NCBI RefSeq assembly: GCF_005121165.3
Contig: NZ_CP034413.3
Location: 1,302,001 to 1,366,000, forward strand
Source of the DNA: Dysosmobacter welbionis
Lineage (GTDB): Bacteria > Bacillota > Clostridia > Oscillospirales > Oscillospiraceae
Direction of reading: 5' to 3'
DNA: 64,000 nt
The notes beneath the pieces are model-generated. The model was not told where the DNA came from. It saw only the letters and a program-made list of their open reading frames with translations, and made no database searches. Positions 45,800 through 55,252 of the stretch are shown piece by piece. The position numbers and the translations under genes were made by a program. Each line of letters opens with the position of its first letter. Within the stretch, counting starts at the first letter, position 1.

Positions 45800-46396
45800 T
45801 TACAGCCCCAGGTCCTCGTCCACCAGCAGGACCTCCGTCTCCATGCCCAGCATAGGCCCCCAGAGAGTCACCAAGGCGCGGCAGACCCGCTCAGGACTCC
45901 GGCAGTCGTAGCAGCGGTCCGCCTTCACGGCGCAGGGCGTCTTCTTCCCCAGCTGCCGGGCGCGCTGGGGTGCAGCCACGTTCCGGGCCCGGTACACCGC
46001 CGCCTCGTAGGTGGGGGCCAGCTTGTTCCGGCCGATGACAAAGTACACCTTCTCATGGCCGAACAGCGTAGCGGACACCCGGTTGCCGGTGCCGTCGATG
46101 TTGACGATCTCCCCCGACTCCGCCAGGCCATTGGCAGAGGACAGGTACACCTGGGTCTGCATGGCCGCCTTCCGGGCGGCGTTCGCCTCCTGCTTCCAGT
46201 GCCAGATGACGGTGTTGTGGGCCGCCAGCTTGTCGTACACCCCCAGAGCGTCCAGGGTGGCGGAGCCGCCGAAGCCCACGGTCTTGCCGTCGATGGCGCC
46301 GTCCAGGTAGGCCGCGGCCTCCGCCGCCGCCGCAAAGGTGCGTACGGTGTAGCCCCGGCGCTCCAGGGCCTGCTGAACCTTCGTGAAATCTGTCAT
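45800..46396 (-). CDS. LUD (LutC/YkgG-like) domain protein
   Basis: ATG at 46394-46396. The 198-aa protein matches the LUD family: RGYTVRTFAAAAEAAAYL, TVGFGGSATLDALGVYDKL, SSANGLAESGEIVNIDGTGNRVS and a Cys-containing tail CYDCRSPERVCRALV. Relatives act in lactate utilisation complexes or as stand-alone proteins of unclear role. No lutA or lutB is adjacent. It lies directly downstream of the YitT-like gene (1-bp gap), so they are likely co-transcribed. Confidence 0.85.
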   Translation of the reverse strand: MTDFTKVQQALERRGYTVRTFAAAAEAAAYLDGAIDGKTVGFGGSATLDALGVYDKLAAHNTVIWHWKQEANAARKAAMQTQVYLSSANGLAESGEIVNIDGTGNRVSATLFGHEKVYFVIGRNKLAPTYEAAVYRARNVAAPQRARQLGKKTPCAVKADRCYDCRSPERVCRALVTLWGPMLGMETEVLLVDEDLGL

Positions 46397-46397
46397 G

Positions 46398-47251
46398 TCA
46401 AATTTCCTCCTTCTGATAATCCCCAAATCCCTCGCCCAGGATCTCATGGGCGTCGCACACGATGAAAAAAGCCTTCGGGTCGATCTCCCGCAGCATCCGC
46501 TTGATGGGCACGATCTCCCGCTGCCTGAAGGCCACCAGCAGTACCTGCTTCTCCGCGCCGGTGTATGCGCCTTTTCCCTGAAGCAGCGTCACGCCCCGGT
46601 TCATATCCAGCAGTCCCTGGACCGTCTCCTCCCACCGGTCGGTGATGATGTAGGCCACACGAGAGGTATCCCACCCGTACAGGATCATATCCATGACCTT
46701 GGACAGCAGATACATCTGAATCAAGCCATAAAGTGCCGCGTTGACGGTGCCGAACACCACTGCAGCCAGGATCACCACCACCATGTCCGGGATCATCACC
46801 AGCTTACCGATGGGCAGCCAGGGGAATTTCAGCTTCAGCAGCTTGCCGATGATATCCGTGCCGCCCGTCGTGGCCCCCTGGGAGAATACCAATCCCAGCC
46901 CTACCCCCATCCCGGCGCCGCCGTACAGGGTCGCCAGGATCGGGTCCATCGGGGGAAGGTATGCATCCATGCAATCACGTCAATGGCCAAGGAACTGACT
47001 GCCATGGCGTACAGGCTGCTCACCAGCAGGCGGCCTCCCAGCAGCCGCCAGCCCGCCAGAAACAGCGGCACATTGACAAGGATGGACAGCACTCCCACCG
47101 GCAGGACCGGCACCAGGGCGTTCACGATCTGGGCCAGACCCGTCACGCCGCCCATGGCGATCTGGTTGGGGGCTACGAACCAGTCAAATGCCAGGGCGTA
47201 GATCACTGCCCCCAGCGTGATGATACCGCAGCTCCTCACCTTCTGCGCCAT
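46398..47251 (-). pseudogene. YitT family membrane protein (DUF161 + DUF2179), frameshifted
   Basis: Start ATG 47249-47251. Two minus frames join into a ~284-aa YitT protein: five or six membrane spans with ALAFDWFVAPNQIAMGGVTGLAQIVN at the N-terminus, FPPMDPILATLYGGAGMGVGLGLVF at the junction, SQGATTGGTDIIGKLL, and the cytosolic C-terminal DUF2179 domain (RGVTLLQGKGAYTGAEKQVL). The frame break is a missing base in the five-G run at 46951-46955, with the protein otherwise perfect, so sequencing error is likely. Confidence 0.85.
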
Positions 47252-47275
47252 AGATCTACTCCTTTTCTATCTGAT

Positions 47276-49522
47276 TCAGTCCAGCAGATCCATCTGCCGC
47301 TCCTCGGAGTCCTCCTCCCGCAGCAGGGCGCCCGCCGCCGGGAGACTGCGCACCCGGTAGCGGCTCTGGTTGGTGATGGGCGTGTCCTCCAGCGCCTTCA
47401 CCGTCTCCAGCTGGTACTTTGGCTTCAGGGTCATCACCGCCACCCCCTGGGTGGTGCGGGTGGTCTTGGGAGCCAGCAGAGCGGTGTGGAAAATCAGCGC
47501 CCGGGGCTCCGTGGAGTACACCGCCAGCTCGCAGTCTGTATCCAGCCTGCGGATACAGGCCAGGGGCGCCTTGTCGGAGTAGGCCCCCGTCAGCTTGCGG
47601 CGGTTGGAGGTGGTCTTGTAGGCGGTCAGGTCCACCCGGGCCGCCTTGCCGTTTGCAAAGAAGAACAGCAGGGCCCCGGCGTAGTCCGGTCCCGGCAGGA
47701 CGGCGTAGATCACATTCTCGCCGCTGTCCATGGAGAGTTTCGCGGGCAGATAGTCCCCCAAGGCGCTGGCCTTGGTGTCTTCAAACTCGCTGAGGCGGGT
47801 CTTGTACACCTGGCACCGGTCCGTGAAGAACATGATCTCCGCGCCGTTGGTGGTCTCAAAGGTCTGGGACAATCCGTCCCCGTCCTTGTACTTCTGGTCC
47901 GCCGCCATTCGCAAAGAGGCGGGGGTGATCTTCTTGAAGTACCCCTCCCTGGAGAGGAACACATGGACGGAGTAGTCCTCCACCTGAGCCTCCTCCACAT
48001 AGGTCTCGATCTCGTGGCTGTACACGATGGAGGTTCGGCGGGGCTCGCCGTATTTCCTGGCCGCCTCCGTCAGCTCGTCCACCAGGATCTGCTTCAGCCG
48101 CCGGGGGGAGTTCAGGGTGTCCTCCAGGTCGGCGATCTCGTCCTGGAGGGCGTCGGTCTCGTTGACACGCTTGAGGATATACTCCTTGTTGATGTTGCGG
48201 AGCTTGATCTCCGCCACGTACTCCGCCTGGATCTGGTCGATGCCGAAGCCGATCATCAGGTTGGGGATGACCTCGGCCTCCTCCTCTGTCTCCCGGATGA
48301 TTTGGATGGCCTTATCGATGTCCAGCAGGATCCGCTTGAGGCCCTTTAAGAGGTGCAGCTTGTCCTGTTTCTTCTTCATCACGAAGTAGACCCGCCGCCG
48401 GACGGACCCGGTCCGCCAGGCAGTCCACTCCTCCAGGATCTGCCGCACCCCCAGCACCTTGGGAGTACCGGCGATCAGCACGTTGAAGTTGCAGGCAAAG
48501 GCGTCCTCCAGGGGTGTCAGCTTGTAGAGCTTGGTCATCAGCTTGTCCGGGTCCACGCCCCGCTTCAGGTCGATGGCCAGTTTCAGGCCGGAGAGGTCCG
48601 TCTCGTCCCGCATGTCGGCGATCTCTTTCGCCCGGCCCGCCTTGATGAGCTCCGCCACCTTGTCCAGGATGGCCTCCACGGTGGTGGAGTAGGGGATCTC
48701 GTAGATCTCGATGAGATTCTCCTCTTTGACGTAGCGGTACTTGGCCCGGACCCGGACGCTGCCCCGGCCGGTCTCATAGATCTCCCGGATGGTGTTCCGG
48801 TCGAAGATCAGCTCTCCGCCGGTGGGGAAATCCGGCGCCAGCAGGGTCTCCATCAGGTCGCAGTCCGGGTTCTTCAGATAGGCGATGGTGGTGTCGCAGA
48901 CCTCCTTCAGATTGAACCCACAGAACTGGGAGGCCATGCCCACGGCGATGCCGCTGTTGGCGGACACCAGAATGTTGGGGAAGGTGGTGGGCAGCAGGGC
49001 CGGCTCCTTCATGGTGTTGTCGTAGTTGTCCACAAAGTCCACGGTGTCGCTGTCGATATCCCGGAACAGCTCGGCGCAGATGGGCGTCAGCTTGGCCTCT
49101 GTGTACCGGGGGGCGGCCCAGGCCATGTCCCGGGAGTAGACCTTGCCGAAGTTGCCTTTGGAATCCACAAAAGGCGTCAGCAGGGCGCCGTAGCCCCGGG
49201 AGAGGCGCACCATGGTGTCGTAGATGGCGGCGTCGCCGTGGGGGTTGAGGCGCATGGTCTGGCCCACGATGTTGGCGGACTTGGTCCGGGCTCCCGTCAG
49301 CAGACCCATCTTGTACATGGTGTACAGCAGCTTGCGGTGGGAGGGCTTGAACCCGTCGATCTCCGGAATGGCCCGGGAGACAATGACGCTCATGGCGTAG
49401 GGCATGTAGTTGGTCTCCAGCGTGTCGGTGATGGGCTGTTCCACCACCGCCGCGTGAAGGCCGATGACGTTGGACGCGTCTACCTTATGCTTGTTGTCGT
49501 CGGTTTTTTTCTTTTTGGGCAA
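47276..49522 (-). CDS. Topoisomerase IV/gyrase A-type subunit (ParC-like)
   Basis: ATG at 49520-49522. The 748-aa protein has the breakage-reunion domain (YAMSVIVSRAIPEIDGFKPSHRKLLY, MRLNPHGDAAIYDTMVRLS, catalytic Tyr in WAAPRYTEAKLTPI) and a shorter, degenerate beta-pinwheel. No GyrA-box (QRRGGKG) is visible, which favours a ParC-like decatenase. Its GyrB/ParE-like partner lies ~940 bp upstream in the same direction, with a dead transposase and a small + gene between. Clostridia often carry such a second set. Confidence 0.88.
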   Translation of the reverse strand: MPKKKKTDDNKHKVDASNVIGLHAAVVEQPITDTLETNYMPYAMSVIVSRAIPEIDGFKPSHRKLLYTMYKMGLLTGARTKSANIVGQTMRLNPHGDAAIYDTMVRLSRGYGALLTPFVDSKGNFGKVYSRDMAWAAPRYTEAKLTPICAELFRDIDSDTVDFVDNYDNTMKEPALLPTTFPNILVSANSGIAVGMASQFCGFNLKEVCDTTIAYLKNPDCDLMETLLAPDFPTGGELIFDRNTIREIYETGRGSVRVRAKYRYVKEENLIEIYEIPYSTTVEAILDKVAELIKAGRAKEIADMRDETDLSGLKLAIDLKRGVDPDKLMTKLYKLTPLEDAFACNFNVLIAGTPKVLGVRQILEEWTAWRTGSVRRRVYFVMKKKQDKLHLLKGLKRILLDIDKAIQIIRETEEEAEVIPNLMIGFGIDQIQAEYVAEIKLRNINKEYILKRVNETDALQDEIADLEDTLNSPRRLKQILVDELTEAARKYGEPRRTSIVYSHEIETYVEEAQVEDYSVHVFLSREGYFKKITPASLRMAADQKYKDGDGLSQTFETTNGAEIMFFTDRCQVYKTRLSEFEDTKASALGDYLPAKLSMDSGENVIYAVLPGPDYAGALLFFFANGKAARVDLTAYKTTSNRRKLTGAYSDKAPLACIRRLDTDCELAVYSTEPRALIFHTALLAPKTTRTTQGVAVMTLKPKYQLETVKALEDTPITNQSRYRVRSLPAAGALLREEDSEERQMDLLD

Positions 49523-49528
49523 GTGTAA

Positions 49529-50023
49529 TCAGTCCTTATCTTGTATCCATTTCAAGGGGTTGTTGCGGATGTACTGGCGAACATTGGCTAGGTCCTCGTC
49601 ATTGCGGATCACATGGTCATAAAAGCCCTTCTGCCAAAGAGAAATGCCCGCTTACTTGCTGGTGATCCGCTTCATCTGCTGGATGACGTTCGACAGCGGC
49701 GTAGGGGCGGCAATCTGCCGCTCGTCCGGCCCGATGTGCCGGAGTGCCAAAATCAAATGCACATGGTCCGGCATGATGATATATTGATCTACCGATATGC
49801 CGGGGTAGTGATCCGGGATCGCTCGGATGGTTTCATCCACGATCCGCCCCAGAGGTGTCAGGGAGATTCGAGGCGGGCGATTGATAATCGCCCCTACGGC
49901 GGGTTCGATGGAACACAGGACCTCCTGATTCCGCTCCCTGGTGCAGATGGTGATGAAATAAGATCCCGGCTGGCTGTAATCATAGGACTCCAGCCGCAGG
50001 CGCTTCCGCTGGGGGCGTTCCAT
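49529..50023 (-). pseudogene. RAYT-like REP-associated transposase (Y1 Tnp), nonsense mutated
   Basis: ATG at 50021-50023. The reading gives MERPQRKRLRLESYDYSQPG, YFITICTRERNQE, then the HUH motif in IMPDHVHLILALR, an in-frame TAA at 49652-49654 after MKRITSK, and a perfectly continuing frame AGISLWQKGFYDHVIRNDED ... RQYIRNNPLKW to a stop at 49529. The stop replaces the usual Gln of KQAG. So one ~165-aa single-strand transposase is broken by a point mutation rather than an indel. It inserted between the two topoisomerase subunit genes; flanking REP-like repeats were not found. Confidence 0.85.
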
Positions 50024-50208
50024 GGCATCCTCTCCGCTATCCGTTGATTGGGAGTGTATTTTCCGTTGTCGAAACAGAGGGTGCTTTCTGTCCCAACGGC
50101 TACGCATTTATTAACCCAAACAGCCAAAATACTTGAAATAATTCACGTATTGCGCATTTTCCGAAACTCTAGTATGCTGTATTCATAAAATTCAAAGGAG
50201 GCTGCTCC

Positions 50209-50451
50209 ATGAATGAGACCTATAAATGGCTGTATGACTACTACGCCCTGCCGTTGATGAAAGTCGGCAAACAGGCGGATGCGCTCAAAGAGCGGATCGT
50301 CTCCCACGGCAGCCCTGCGGACGCGCTGTTCCTGTGGGACCGGCTGGAAGACCTGTGCCTGCTGTGGGGCACGGAGTCCTTTGCCATCGGGCTCCAACTG
50401 GGCCTGCGGCTCATGGCGGGCCAGCGGGCGGACGGGCTGCTGATCTCATAA
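50209..50451 (+). CDS. Small conserved protein of unknown function
   Basis: ATG at 50209 follows AAAGGAGG. The 80-aa protein (MNETYKWLYDYYALPLMKVG ... LEDLCLLWGTESFAIGLQLGLRLMAG) is helical and resembles small uncharacterised phage- or accessory-type Clostridia proteins of 80-100 aa. It lies opposite and next to the parE-like gene (5-bp gap, tail to tail). Confidence 0.6.
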   Translation: MNETYKWLYDYYALPLMKVGKQADALKERIVSHGSPADALFLWDRLEDLCLLWGTESFAIGLQLGLRLMAGQRADGLLIS

Positions 50452-50456
50452 AACTC

Positions 50457-52451
50457 TCACGAAATATCCGCCATCTCCAGGTACTTGTACCCGTTCTCCG
50501 CAATATGGTCCTTCCGGCCCTGGAGGTTGTCCCCCAGCAGCAGGTCGAACACCGCCGCCGTCTGCTCCACGTCCTCCGGCATCACCCGGATCAGCCGCCG
50601 GGTCTCCGGGTTCATGGTGGTCAGCCACATCATGTCCGGGTCGTTCTCGCCCAGGCCCTTGGACCGGTCGATCTTGTACTTCTTCCCCTCCAGGGATTTC
50701 ACGATGTCGTTCTTCTCCTTGTCGGAGTAGGCGAACCACGTCTTGTCGCCGCTGTTGATCTCAAACAGGGGCGTCTCCGCGATATACACGTACCCCTCCC
50801 GGATCAGGGTGGGGGTCAGCCGGTACAGCATGGTGAGGATCAGCGTCCGGATCTGGAAGCCGTCCACGTCGCCGTCGGTGCAGATGACCACCTTGCTCCA
50901 CCGCAGGTTGCCCAAGTCAAAGGGCGCCACGTTCTTCACGTGCTTGTTCTGGACCTCCACGCCGCAGCCCAGGACCTTGATGAGGTCCGTGATGATCTCG
51001 CTCTTGAAAATCCGGGCATAGTCCGCCTTCAGGCAGTTCAGGATCTTGCCCCGCACCGGCATGATGCCCTGATACTCGGAGTCCCGGGCCAGCTTCACGC
51101 TGCCCAGGGCGCTGTCGCCCTCCACGATGTAGATCTCCCGCTTGTCCACGTCCTTGGTGCGGCAGTCCACGAACTTCTGGACCCGGTTGGCGATGTCCAC
51201 CGAGCCGGAGAGCTTCTTCTTCACGTTCAGGCGGGTCTCCTCCGCCTTCTCCCGGCTGCGCTTGTTCAGCAGCACCTGCTCGCCGATCTTCTCTGCGTCA
51301 AAGGGGTTTTCAATGAAGTAGATCTCCAGGTTGCTGCGGAGGAACTCCGTCATGGCCTCCTGGACGAATTTGTTGGTGATGGCCTTCTTGGTCTGGTTCT
51401 CGTAGCTGGTCTGGGTGGAGAAGTTGTTGCTGACCAGCACCAGGCAGTCCTCGATATCCGCCCAGGTGATCTTGCCCTCGCTCTTCTGGTACTTCCCCTG
51501 GTCCCGCAGGTACTTGTCGATGGCGGAGACAAAGGCGGACTTGGCCGCCTTCTCCGGAGAGCCGCCGTGCTCCAGCCAGGAGGAGTTGTGGTAGTGCTCG
51601 ATGACGTTCACCTTATTGGAAAAGCAGCAGGCCACGCTGAGCTTCACCTTGTACTCCGGCTTGTCCGCCCGGTCCCGGCCCTTCTTCTCCGTCTGCCAGA
51701 ACACCGGCGCCGTCAGGCTCCCCTCTCCCGCAAGCTCCGTCACATAGTCCATGATGCCGTTTTCGTAGAGGAACTCCGCCTCTTCGAACCGACCCGGCTC
51801 TGTCTCGTTCCGGAACCGGAAGGTGACCCCGGCGTTCACCACCGCCTGGCGCTTCATCACGTCGGTGAAGTACTCCGCCGGGATGGCGATGTCCGTGAAC
51901 ACGTCCAAGTCGGGAAGCCAGCGGGTGCGGGTGCCGGTTTTTCTGGCCTGGCTCTTGAGCAGGGGCGCCTTCCCCAGCTCCCCCACGATCTCGCCCCGCT
52001 GAAAGTGCAGGGTGTATTCAAAGCCGTCCCGCCAGACGGTGACGTCCATGTACCGGGAGGCGTACTGGGTGGCGCAGGCACCCAATCCGTTGAGCCCTAA
52101 GGAATATTCGTAGTTGTCGCCGGAGACGTTGTCGTACTTGCCGCCGGCGTACAGCTCGCAGTACACCAGCTCCCAGTTGTACCGCTGCTCCTTCTCATTC
52201 CAGTCCACCGGGCAGCCCCGGCCCGCGTCCTCCACCTGGATGGACCGGTCTGCAAACCGGGTGACAGTGATGGTCCGGCCGTGGCCCTCCCGGGCCTCAT
52301 CGATGGAGTTGGAGAGAATCTCGAACACCGCGTGCTCGCAGCCCTCCAGTCCGTCAGAGCCGAAAATGACGCCGGGCCGCTTCCGGACCCGGTCTGCGCC
52401 CTTTAATGCCGAAATGCTGTCGTTGCCATAGTCCTGCTTCTTGGTTGCCAT
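50457..52451 (-). CDS. Topoisomerase IV/gyrase B-type subunit (ParE-like)
   Basis: ATG at 52449-52451. The 664-aa protein has the GHKL ATPase (EILSNSIDEAREG, DAGRGCPVDW, LGLNGLGACATQYAS), the transducer domain, and the Toprim domain (YIVEGDSALGSVKLARDSEYQGIMPVRGKILN, TDGDVDGFQIRTL) with a C-terminal KGLGENDPDMMW. It is the partner of the ParC-like gene. No additional insert typical of Gram-negative GyrB is seen. The spacing to parC has been widened by the inserted RAYT gene. Confidence 0.9.
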   Translation of the reverse strand: MATKKQDYGNDSISALKGADRVRKRPGVIFGSDGLEGCEHAVFEILSNSIDEAREGHGRTITVTRFADRSIQVEDAGRGCPVDWNEKEQRYNWELVYCELYAGGKYDNVSGDNYEYSLGLNGLGACATQYASRYMDVTVWRDGFEYTLHFQRGEIVGELGKAPLLKSQARKTGTRTRWLPDLDVFTDIAIPAEYFTDVMKRQAVVNAGVTFRFRNETEPGRFEEAEFLYENGIMDYVTELAGEGSLTAPVFWQTEKKGRDRADKPEYKVKLSVACCFSNKVNVIEHYHNSSWLEHGGSPEKAAKSAFVSAIDKYLRDQGKYQKSEGKITWADIEDCLVLVSNNFSTQTSYENQTKKAITNKFVQEAMTEFLRSNLEIYFIENPFDAEKIGEQVLLNKRSREKAEETRLNVKKKLSGSVDIANRVQKFVDCRTKDVDKREIYIVEGDSALGSVKLARDSEYQGIMPVRGKILNCLKADYARIFKSEIITDLIKVLGCGVEVQNKHVKNVAPFDLGNLRWSKVVICTDGDVDGFQIRTLILTMLYRLTPTLIREGYVYIAETPLFEINSGDKTWFAYSDKEKNDIVKSLEGKKYKIDRSKGLGENDPDMMWLTTMNPETRRLIRVMPEDVEQTAAVFDLLLGDNLQGRKDHIAENGYKYLEMADIS

Positions 52452-52920
52452 TAAGTTCCTCCAAAGGCAGTGTCTGCCGTAAAATTCATAAATTTATTGT
52501 AGCACACCCGGCGCTGTCCTTCAAGTGCTCCCCCAAAAGACGCCGTGATCCCGCCCGCTTCCCGACGCTTCACACAAATTTTACAAAAATGTTATTGCGT
52601 AAAATTTCTCATAACCTGGCCGTCACCCAGCTCAATGCCCTTTTCATCGGGGTTTTGCACATTCTCCACAGAGTTTTCCACACCGTTATGTCAACTTTTG
52701 AAATACGAAAAAAATACCGCGCCGCGCACACCCCGGCCGGACGCTCCGTTTTTCGGATCAGATGCTTTTACAGAGCGCCTTTTCAGCCAGCCGGATACCC
52801 GGAATTTTTTTGTAGTTGCAAATGCAATATATGCGCACATTTGGATATGCTAATATATTGCCAGAAGAAATCCCTCTCCCCTTGAAAGTATTTCAAAAAA
52901 CGGAAAAAGGAGAATTCTAT
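52452..52920. other. Divergent intergenic region, no gene
   Basis: 469 bp between the ParE-like gene (-) and desulfoferrodoxin (+). It carries AT-rich promoter-like sequence near 52480-52500 and 52810-52860. A TTTTCCACA at ~52673 resembles a DnaA box, but only one is present, so no origin is claimed. Confidence 0.5.
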
Positions 52921-53295
52921 ATGAAGTTCTATATCTGCAAACATTGCGGCAATGTCATCACCAAGCTCACCTCCGCCCAGGTGCCCGTGAAGTGCTGCGG
53001 CGAGGAGATGCATGTGCTGGAGGCCGGTGTCACCGACGCCGCCCAGGAGAAGCACGTGCCTGCCGTCACGGTGGAGGGCAGTCTGGTGAAGGTGGACGTG
53101 GGCTCTGTCACCCATCCCATGACCGCCGAGCACTTTATCCAGTGGGTGGTGGTGGAGACTGAGCGGGACGCCCTGATCCACTGGTTCCACCCGGAGGAGA
53201 CGCCGGAGGTCGTGTTCGCCCTGGCGGAGGGCCAGACTGCCAAGGCCGTTTATGCCTACTGCAACCTCCACGGTCTTTGGAAGAAGGACCTGTAA
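52921..53295 (+). CDS. dfx: Desulfoferrodoxin (superoxide reductase)
   Basis: ATG at 52921 follows AAAGGAG. The 124-aa protein has the desulforedoxin-like N-terminal iron centre (FYICKHCGNVI and VKCCGEEM, four Cys) and the superoxide reductase active site (EKHVPAVTVE, GSVTHPMTAEHFIQWV, YAYCNLHGLW) with four His and one Cys. It reduces superoxide to peroxide with electrons from rubredoxin or NADPH. It stands alone between terminators, as expected for an oxygen-stress gene in an anaerobe. Confidence 0.95.
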   Translation: MKFYICKHCGNVITKLTSAQVPVKCCGEEMHVLEAGVTDAAQEKHVPAVTVEGSLVKVDVGSVTHPMTAEHFIQWVVVETERDALIHWFHPEETPEVVFALAEGQTAKAVYAYCNLHGLWKKDL

Positions 53296-53309
53296 GCTGC
53301 GAGACACCA

Positions 53310-53343
53310 GACCGCCCCGGCGCTGCACAGCGCCGGGGCGGTC
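53310..53343 (+). terminator. Terminator after desulfoferrodoxin
   Basis: 16-bp GC-rich arms (53310-53325, 53328-53343) followed by TTCTGACTTTT, 15 bp past the stop. Confidence 0.85.
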
Positions 53344-53432
53344 TTCTGACTTTTGAGATCGGATATATTTAGGATATAGGAAGCCTCTGTGGGTGCAGCA
53401 TCCCCAAAGCGGGACGGCATGGCATTCCCGCT

Positions 53433-53869
53433 TCAGCCGAGCAGCACCAGGACCACGCCGTAAATCACCGAGGCCAGGGTGCCGAACACGATCACCGGCC
53501 CGGCGATCAGGAACATCTTGGCCGCCATGCCGGTGACGAATCCCTCGCTGCGGAAGTCGATGGCCGGTGAGACCACCGCGTTGGCAAAGCCGGTGATGGG
53601 CACCAGCGTCCCGGCGCCGCCAAAGCGGGCCAGCTTGTTGTACAGGTTCAGCCCCGTCAGCAGGGCGGAGAGAAACACCAGCGTGCAGGAGGTGGCGGTG
53701 CCCGCCGTCTTTTCCTCCAGGCCGGCGGCAGTCCAGCCGTTCAGGATCAGCTGGCCCACCACGCAGATGGCCCCGCCCACTACAAAGGCCAGGACCGTAT
53801 CCTTCAGCAGCGGCGACTTGGGGCCTTCTGCTTCACATACTGCTGGTATTCCTGCGGCGTCATATTCAT
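53433..53869 (-). pseudogene. spoVAC: SpoVAC sporulation protein, frameshifted
   Basis: ATG at 53867-53869, behind GGAGGGG. Two frames give MNMTPQEYQQYVKQKAP-K-SPLLKDTVLAFVVGGAICVVGQ and the full SpoVAC body (LYNKLARFGGAGTLVPITGFANAVVSPAIDFRSEGFVTGMAAKMF), ~145 aa, three or four membrane spans. The break is one missing base in the four-G run at 53820-53823. SpoVAC forms part of the dipicolinate uptake/release channel of spores. The family usually precedes spoVAD and spoVAE; here both are absent, so it is a solitary copy. The frameshift looks like a sequencing error. Confidence 0.85.
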
Positions 53870-53995
53870 TGAAAATCCCCTCCAGGCCATTTTCCCATAG
53901 GGTCTCCTGCTTGTTCGGAAACTATACGCACTTGCAAACCTGCGCGGAAGGGAGTACACTGTTGCCCGAAGATTTGTGTGTTTGGAGGAATCCCC

Positions 53996-55207
53996 ATGAG
54001 ACCCATGCCCGCCCCGCTGGGCCTGTATATCCACATTCCCTTCTGCAAGAGCAAGTGCGTCTACTGCGACTTCTACTCCCTGCCCCGGTCCGAGAGCCGG
54101 ATGGACGACTACACGGATGCCCTGTGCGCCCATCTGGCGGAGACCGCCCCCTTCGCGGCGGGCCATCTGGTCGACACCGTGTACTTCGGCGGCGGCACCC
54201 CCAGCTATCTGGGGACCAAGCGGCTGGTGAAGATCCTGAAGACCATTCTGAAAAAATACAAGGTGGACAAGCAGGCGGAGATCACCCTGGAGGCCAATCC
54301 CGACTCCGCCGGGGACTGGAAAGAGCTGCGCACCCTGCGCCGGTGCGGGTTCAACCGCCTCTCCCTGGGAATGCAGTCCGCCGATGACGAAGAGCTCTCG
54401 GAGATCGGCCGGGTGCACACCATGGCTCAGACGGAAGCCGCCGTGGAGGCCGCCCGGAAGGCCAAGTTCCAGAATCTCTCCCTGGATTTGATTTACGGCC
54501 TGCCCCATCAGACGCTGGAGGGGTGGCAGAAAAACCTTTCCGCTGCCTTGGACCTGACGCCGGAGCATCTCTCCTGCTATGGGTTGAAGGTAGAGGAGGG
54601 TACGCCCCTTTTTGCCCGGCGGGGGACCGCGGGTCTGCCGGGGGACGACGCCCAGGCGGACATGTATCTCTACACGGTGGAGTTCCTGAAGGCCCAGGGC
54701 TATGAGCAGTATGAGATCTCCAACTTCGCAAAGCCGGGCTGCGCCTCCCGGCACAATCTGAAATACTGGACCCTGGGGGAGTACGCCGGCTTCGGCCCCG
54801 GCGCCCACTCGGACTTCGGCGGCGTGCGGTACGCCTACACAAAGGATCTGGAGGGCTATATCCGGGGCGTGCGGGACCACGCCCCCATGCTGTCGGAGAG
54901 CGACCGCATCCCACCCCTGGACCGGGACACCGAATGGGTAATGCTGGGCCTGCGGACCACGGCGGGTTTGGACCCCAAGGCATTTGAGCGCCGCTTCCGC
55001 CGCCGGTTCACCTGCTTTCTGCCCTTCCTGGACCAGTGCGCCAGGGCCGGCTATGCGGTGGAGGAGGACGGCCGCTGGCACCTGACGCCCCGGGGCTTTC
55101 TGGTGTCCAACCAGATCATCGGTGGGATGCTGGATGCCCTGGCCGCGGACAAACAGCGGCGGGCCGATGCCGCCGCCCGGGGAGATTTCCGGGTGAACCT
55201 GGATTGA
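53996..55207 (+). CDS. hemW: HemW-like radical SAM protein (coproporphyrinogen III oxidase-related)
   Basis: ATG at 53996, 7 bases after GGAGG; the in-frame start at 53978 is rejected. The 403-aa protein has the radical SAM triad in IHIPFCKSKCVYCDFYS (Cx3Cx2C), the SAM GGGTPSYL motif, EANPDSAG, RLSLGMQSADDEEL, LIYGLPHQT, and the C-terminal HemN domain with ISNFAKPGCASRHNLKYW. HemW inserts haem into respiratory proteins; in haem-poor anaerobes its role is uncertain. It is a single gene with a downstream terminator. Confidence 0.92.
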   Translation: MRPMPAPLGLYIHIPFCKSKCVYCDFYSLPRSESRMDDYTDALCAHLAETAPFAAGHLVDTVYFGGGTPSYLGTKRLVKILKTILKKYKVDKQAEITLEANPDSAGDWKELRTLRRCGFNRLSLGMQSADDEELSEIGRVHTMAQTEAAVEAARKAKFQNLSLDLIYGLPHQTLEGWQKNLSAALDLTPEHLSCYGLKVEEGTPLFARRGTAGLPGDDAQADMYLYTVEFLKAQGYEQYEISNFAKPGCASRHNLKYWTLGEYAGFGPGAHSDFGGVRYAYTKDLEGYIRGVRDHAPMLSESDRIPPLDRDTEWVMLGLRTTAGLDPKAFERRFRRRFTCFLPFLDQCARAGYAVEEDGRWHLTPRGFLVSNQIIGGMLDALAADKQRRADAAARGDFRVNLD

Positions 55208-55216
55208 ATGAAAAAA

Positions 55217-55251
55217 GCCGCCCGCTGGAATGCTCCGGCGGGCGGTTCTTT
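55217..55251. terminator. Terminator between hemW and ferredoxin genes
   Basis: GCCGCCCGC (55217-55225) pairs with GCGGGCGGT (55238-55246, last pair G-U), flanked by A6 and TTCTTT, serving the two convergent genes. Confidence 0.8.
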
Positions 55252-55252
55252 C

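Noticed and set aside
52600-52720. Chromosomal origin (DnaA box-like TTTTCCACA beside gyrase-type genes)
   Set aside because: Only a single imperfect box was seen; no dnaA, dnaN or recF is nearby, and the topoisomerase pair is the ParC/ParE-like set.
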